Shown: positions 6,301-6,590 of the stretch, piece after piece
Layout of the letters: each line of letters opens with the position of its first letter
Numbering within the stretch: position 1 is the first letter of the stretch
From: Bacteroidota bacterium
GTDB taxonomy: Bacteria > Bacteroidota > Bacteroidia > Flavobacteriales_F > PHOS-HE28
Length of the DNA: 6,590 nt
NCBI GenBank assembly: GCA_023428865.1
Contig: JAEYWT010000168.1
Span: forward strand, 1 to 6,590
Direction: 5' to 3'
Translations under genes and position numbers: made by a program
The notes under the pieces: generated by a model
Database searches by the model: none
What the model was told of the DNA's origin: nothing
The model's input: the letters and a program-made list of their open reading frames with translations, nothing else

Positions 6301-6407
6301 TCCGCGCGCGGCATGCCCAGCAACGTGGTGATGCCCACCACCACGATCATCAAGAAGATGACCAGCGTGAACGGACTGTTCTTAACGGCGTATCGGGTGA
6401 TCCACAT
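3360..6407 (-). CDS. RND-family efflux transporter permease (AcrB-like inner-membrane pump)
   Basis: A complete 1015-aa proton-driven exporter of the resistance-nodulation-division superfamily; it works as an inner-membrane trimer with an adaptor and an outer-membrane channel. The twofold layout is clear: TM1 at about 11-31, a periplasmic porter domain at 32-335, TM2-TM6 at about 335-485, TM7 at about 522-542, a second periplasmic domain at 543-850, and TM8-TM12 at about 855-1003. The proton-relay residues are present: D397-D398 in GLLVDDSIVVVENIERWL (TM4) and K922 in GIEVKNTILLVDF (TM10). The MPRAEDPEM sequence after TM1 is typical of a subgroup of drug/hydrophobe pumps. The TM4 motif has VDDSIVVVEN rather than the VDGAVVVVEN of CusA/CzcA metal pumps, so drug-type export is favoured, though the substrate is unknown. 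Length is normal for the family and no frameshift is seen. The ATG at 6407 starts right before TM1, four bases after the adaptor's stop, so the two are one operon. Confidence 0.95.
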   Translation of the reverse strand: MWITRYAVKNSPFTLVIFLMIVVVGITTLLGMPRAEDPEMNAPIYPIVAVYPGTSPEDMENLLVDPLEKRITELDDIKRLYSTIKDGVAVIRVDAVYGVDVDRKHQELVQEINALRAELPADIHSIEVQKATPNTVNILQLALVSENAPRRLLKEQAERLQDALEAVPMLNTVEVNGLPEATVRIDLQLEKLARLNIPLTQVIGAVQSEMANIPGGSVDVGTKTLNVKTSGSYVDAADVARTVVATVDGRNTLLRDVAQVTDAYHEDRHITRLNGHRSVVVNAAMKSGMNISAAQEQYLPVLTKFRGQLPDNVALEQHFDQADAVNFRLGHLGRDFLIAILLVLLTLLPLGSRASLVVMISIPLSLAMGVIMLNAMGFSLNQLSIVGLVVALGLLVDDSIVVVENIERWLREGKKPMDAVLGAVKEIGVAVIGCTVTLCIAFMPLTLMPEASGEFIRSLPLAVILSVVASMFVSLTIVPFLSIRLLRPHADSDGNFFLRGLKRGIHATYAPLLERSLRNPKTTLLVAALIFIGSLGLMKAIGFSLFPASEKPQFMVNVVAPLQSNLAHTDSLARLVEHELAQRPEVQYYATNVGKGNPQVYYNVQPENERADFAQVFVQLHTNTGTKDKLRVIDDLRKTFAQVPGAQIEVKDFEQGPPQLAPVEVRIFGEDLDTLRRISAEVAALLKAMPGSLYVDDPMANLKSDLRVKIDRDKASMLGIATVDIDRTVRLAVAGLGMGTFNDPLGVEREVMITVPKGQRADLHVFDDLFVTSRSGESIPLRHIADLQLESSPQTIKHLGKRRYVSVSSFVQQGFLVDDALNATIKTMDGMQLPQGYSYTMGGEIETRQDSFGGFGTVILATIFLFIAVLVLEFGTFKSTLIVLSVIPLGIVGAVLALWMTGNSLSFVAIVGLIALAGIEVKNTILLVDFTNQLRAEGRTLEQAIREAGEMRFLPIVLTSLTAIGGLLPIAASTNPLISPLAIVLIGGLISSTLLSRLVTPVVYRLIPPRVDQNI

Positions 6408-6411
6408 GGGG

Positions 6412-6590
6412 CTAACGAATGGTGATGATGGAACCTTCCGTCAAATACGGCCCGCCTTTCACGATCAGCAGCGTCGTGGTGTCCAGGCCGCTCACCAGCA
6501 CGTGGGTTTTCGTGATGCCTTGCACCGTCACGGCCTGTTTGTGTGCCTTGCCATCGGCACCGGAAACGAACACGAACCCTTTGTTCTCGT
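6412..6590 (-). CDS. RND efflux periplasmic adaptor (membrane fusion protein), C-terminal part only
   Basis: Only the last 59 residues are in the window; the 5' part lies beyond its right edge. The piece reads NKGFVFVSGADGKAHKQAV, then THVLVSGLDTTTLLIVKGGPYL and ends EGSIITIR (positions 6588 to 6412, stop TAG at 6412-6414). This is the C-terminal membrane-proximal beta domain of AcrA/HlyD-type adaptors, with the usual pattern 'V..dGKA..r.V..G......v.sGL..gd.li..G...l.eG..v.i'. The adaptor bridges the inner-membrane pump to the outer-membrane channel. The pump gene starts four bases downstream (TAG-CCCC-ATG), which fixes the partner relation. Promoter and regulator must lie outside the window. 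Confidence 0.85.
   Translation of the reverse strand, partial: ENKGFVFVSGADGKAHKQAVTVQGITKTHVLVSGLDTTTLLIVKGGPYLTEGSIITIR

Noticed and set aside
4890..6425. 511-codon rightward open frame rich in His, Gln and Arg
   Set aside because: It lies wholly antisense to the RND pump, has a low-complexity composition typical of a shadow frame of GC-rich coding DNA, and matches no fold pattern.

Overview
The window looks like a chromosomal segment from a moderately GC-rich member of the Bacteroidota. Three things point there. The secreted protein at 1933-2745 ends in a type IX secretion (T9SS) sorting domain, a system essentially confined to this phylum. A TAnnTTTG-type promoter element (TATATTTG) lies just ahead of the gene at 1506. 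The start codons generally lack Shine-Dalgarno sequences. The lipoprotein at 439-1041 also belongs to a family I know mainly from Flavobacteriia and relatives. I cannot name a genus.

Left part (1-1530), probable metal homeostasis. The 3' part of a Fur-family metalloregulator reads rightward (2-367). It converges, across a strong two-way hairpin terminator, on a leftward His-rich lipoprotein (439-1041). Upstream of the lipoprotein, on the same strand, is a small two-helix membrane protein with His residues and a CxxC motif (1198-1506), which has its own -7 promoter element. The 156-base gap between those two genes holds three consecutive perfect inverted repeats and may be a structured leader or operator region. 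Zinc or copper handling under the Fur-like regulator is the likely theme, but the metal is an inference.

Middle part (1531-3359), accessory and partly decayed. A frameshifted copy of a small protein (1622-1888, leftward) lies left of the T9SS cargo gene (1933-2745, rightward). An apparently intact paralogue (2856-3107, leftward) lies right of it. The intact copy is preceded by a previously easy-to-miss 57-codon ORF (3104-3277) joined to it by a 4-base ATGA stop/start overlap. The two paralogues therefore flank the T9SS gene in direct orientation, which suggests an old duplication followed by decay of one copy. Neither small protein is recognised.

Right part (3360-6590), an efflux operon. A complete RND-family inner-membrane pump (1015 aa) reads leftward, preceded four bases upstream by the 3' end of its periplasmic adaptor (membrane fusion protein). 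Together with an outer-membrane channel, presumably encoded outside the window, they would form a tripartite proton-driven exporter. Key residues fit drug/hydrophobe RND pumps better than CusA/CzcA metal pumps. No tRNA, rRNA, CRISPR array, insertion sequence or prophage gene was seen.
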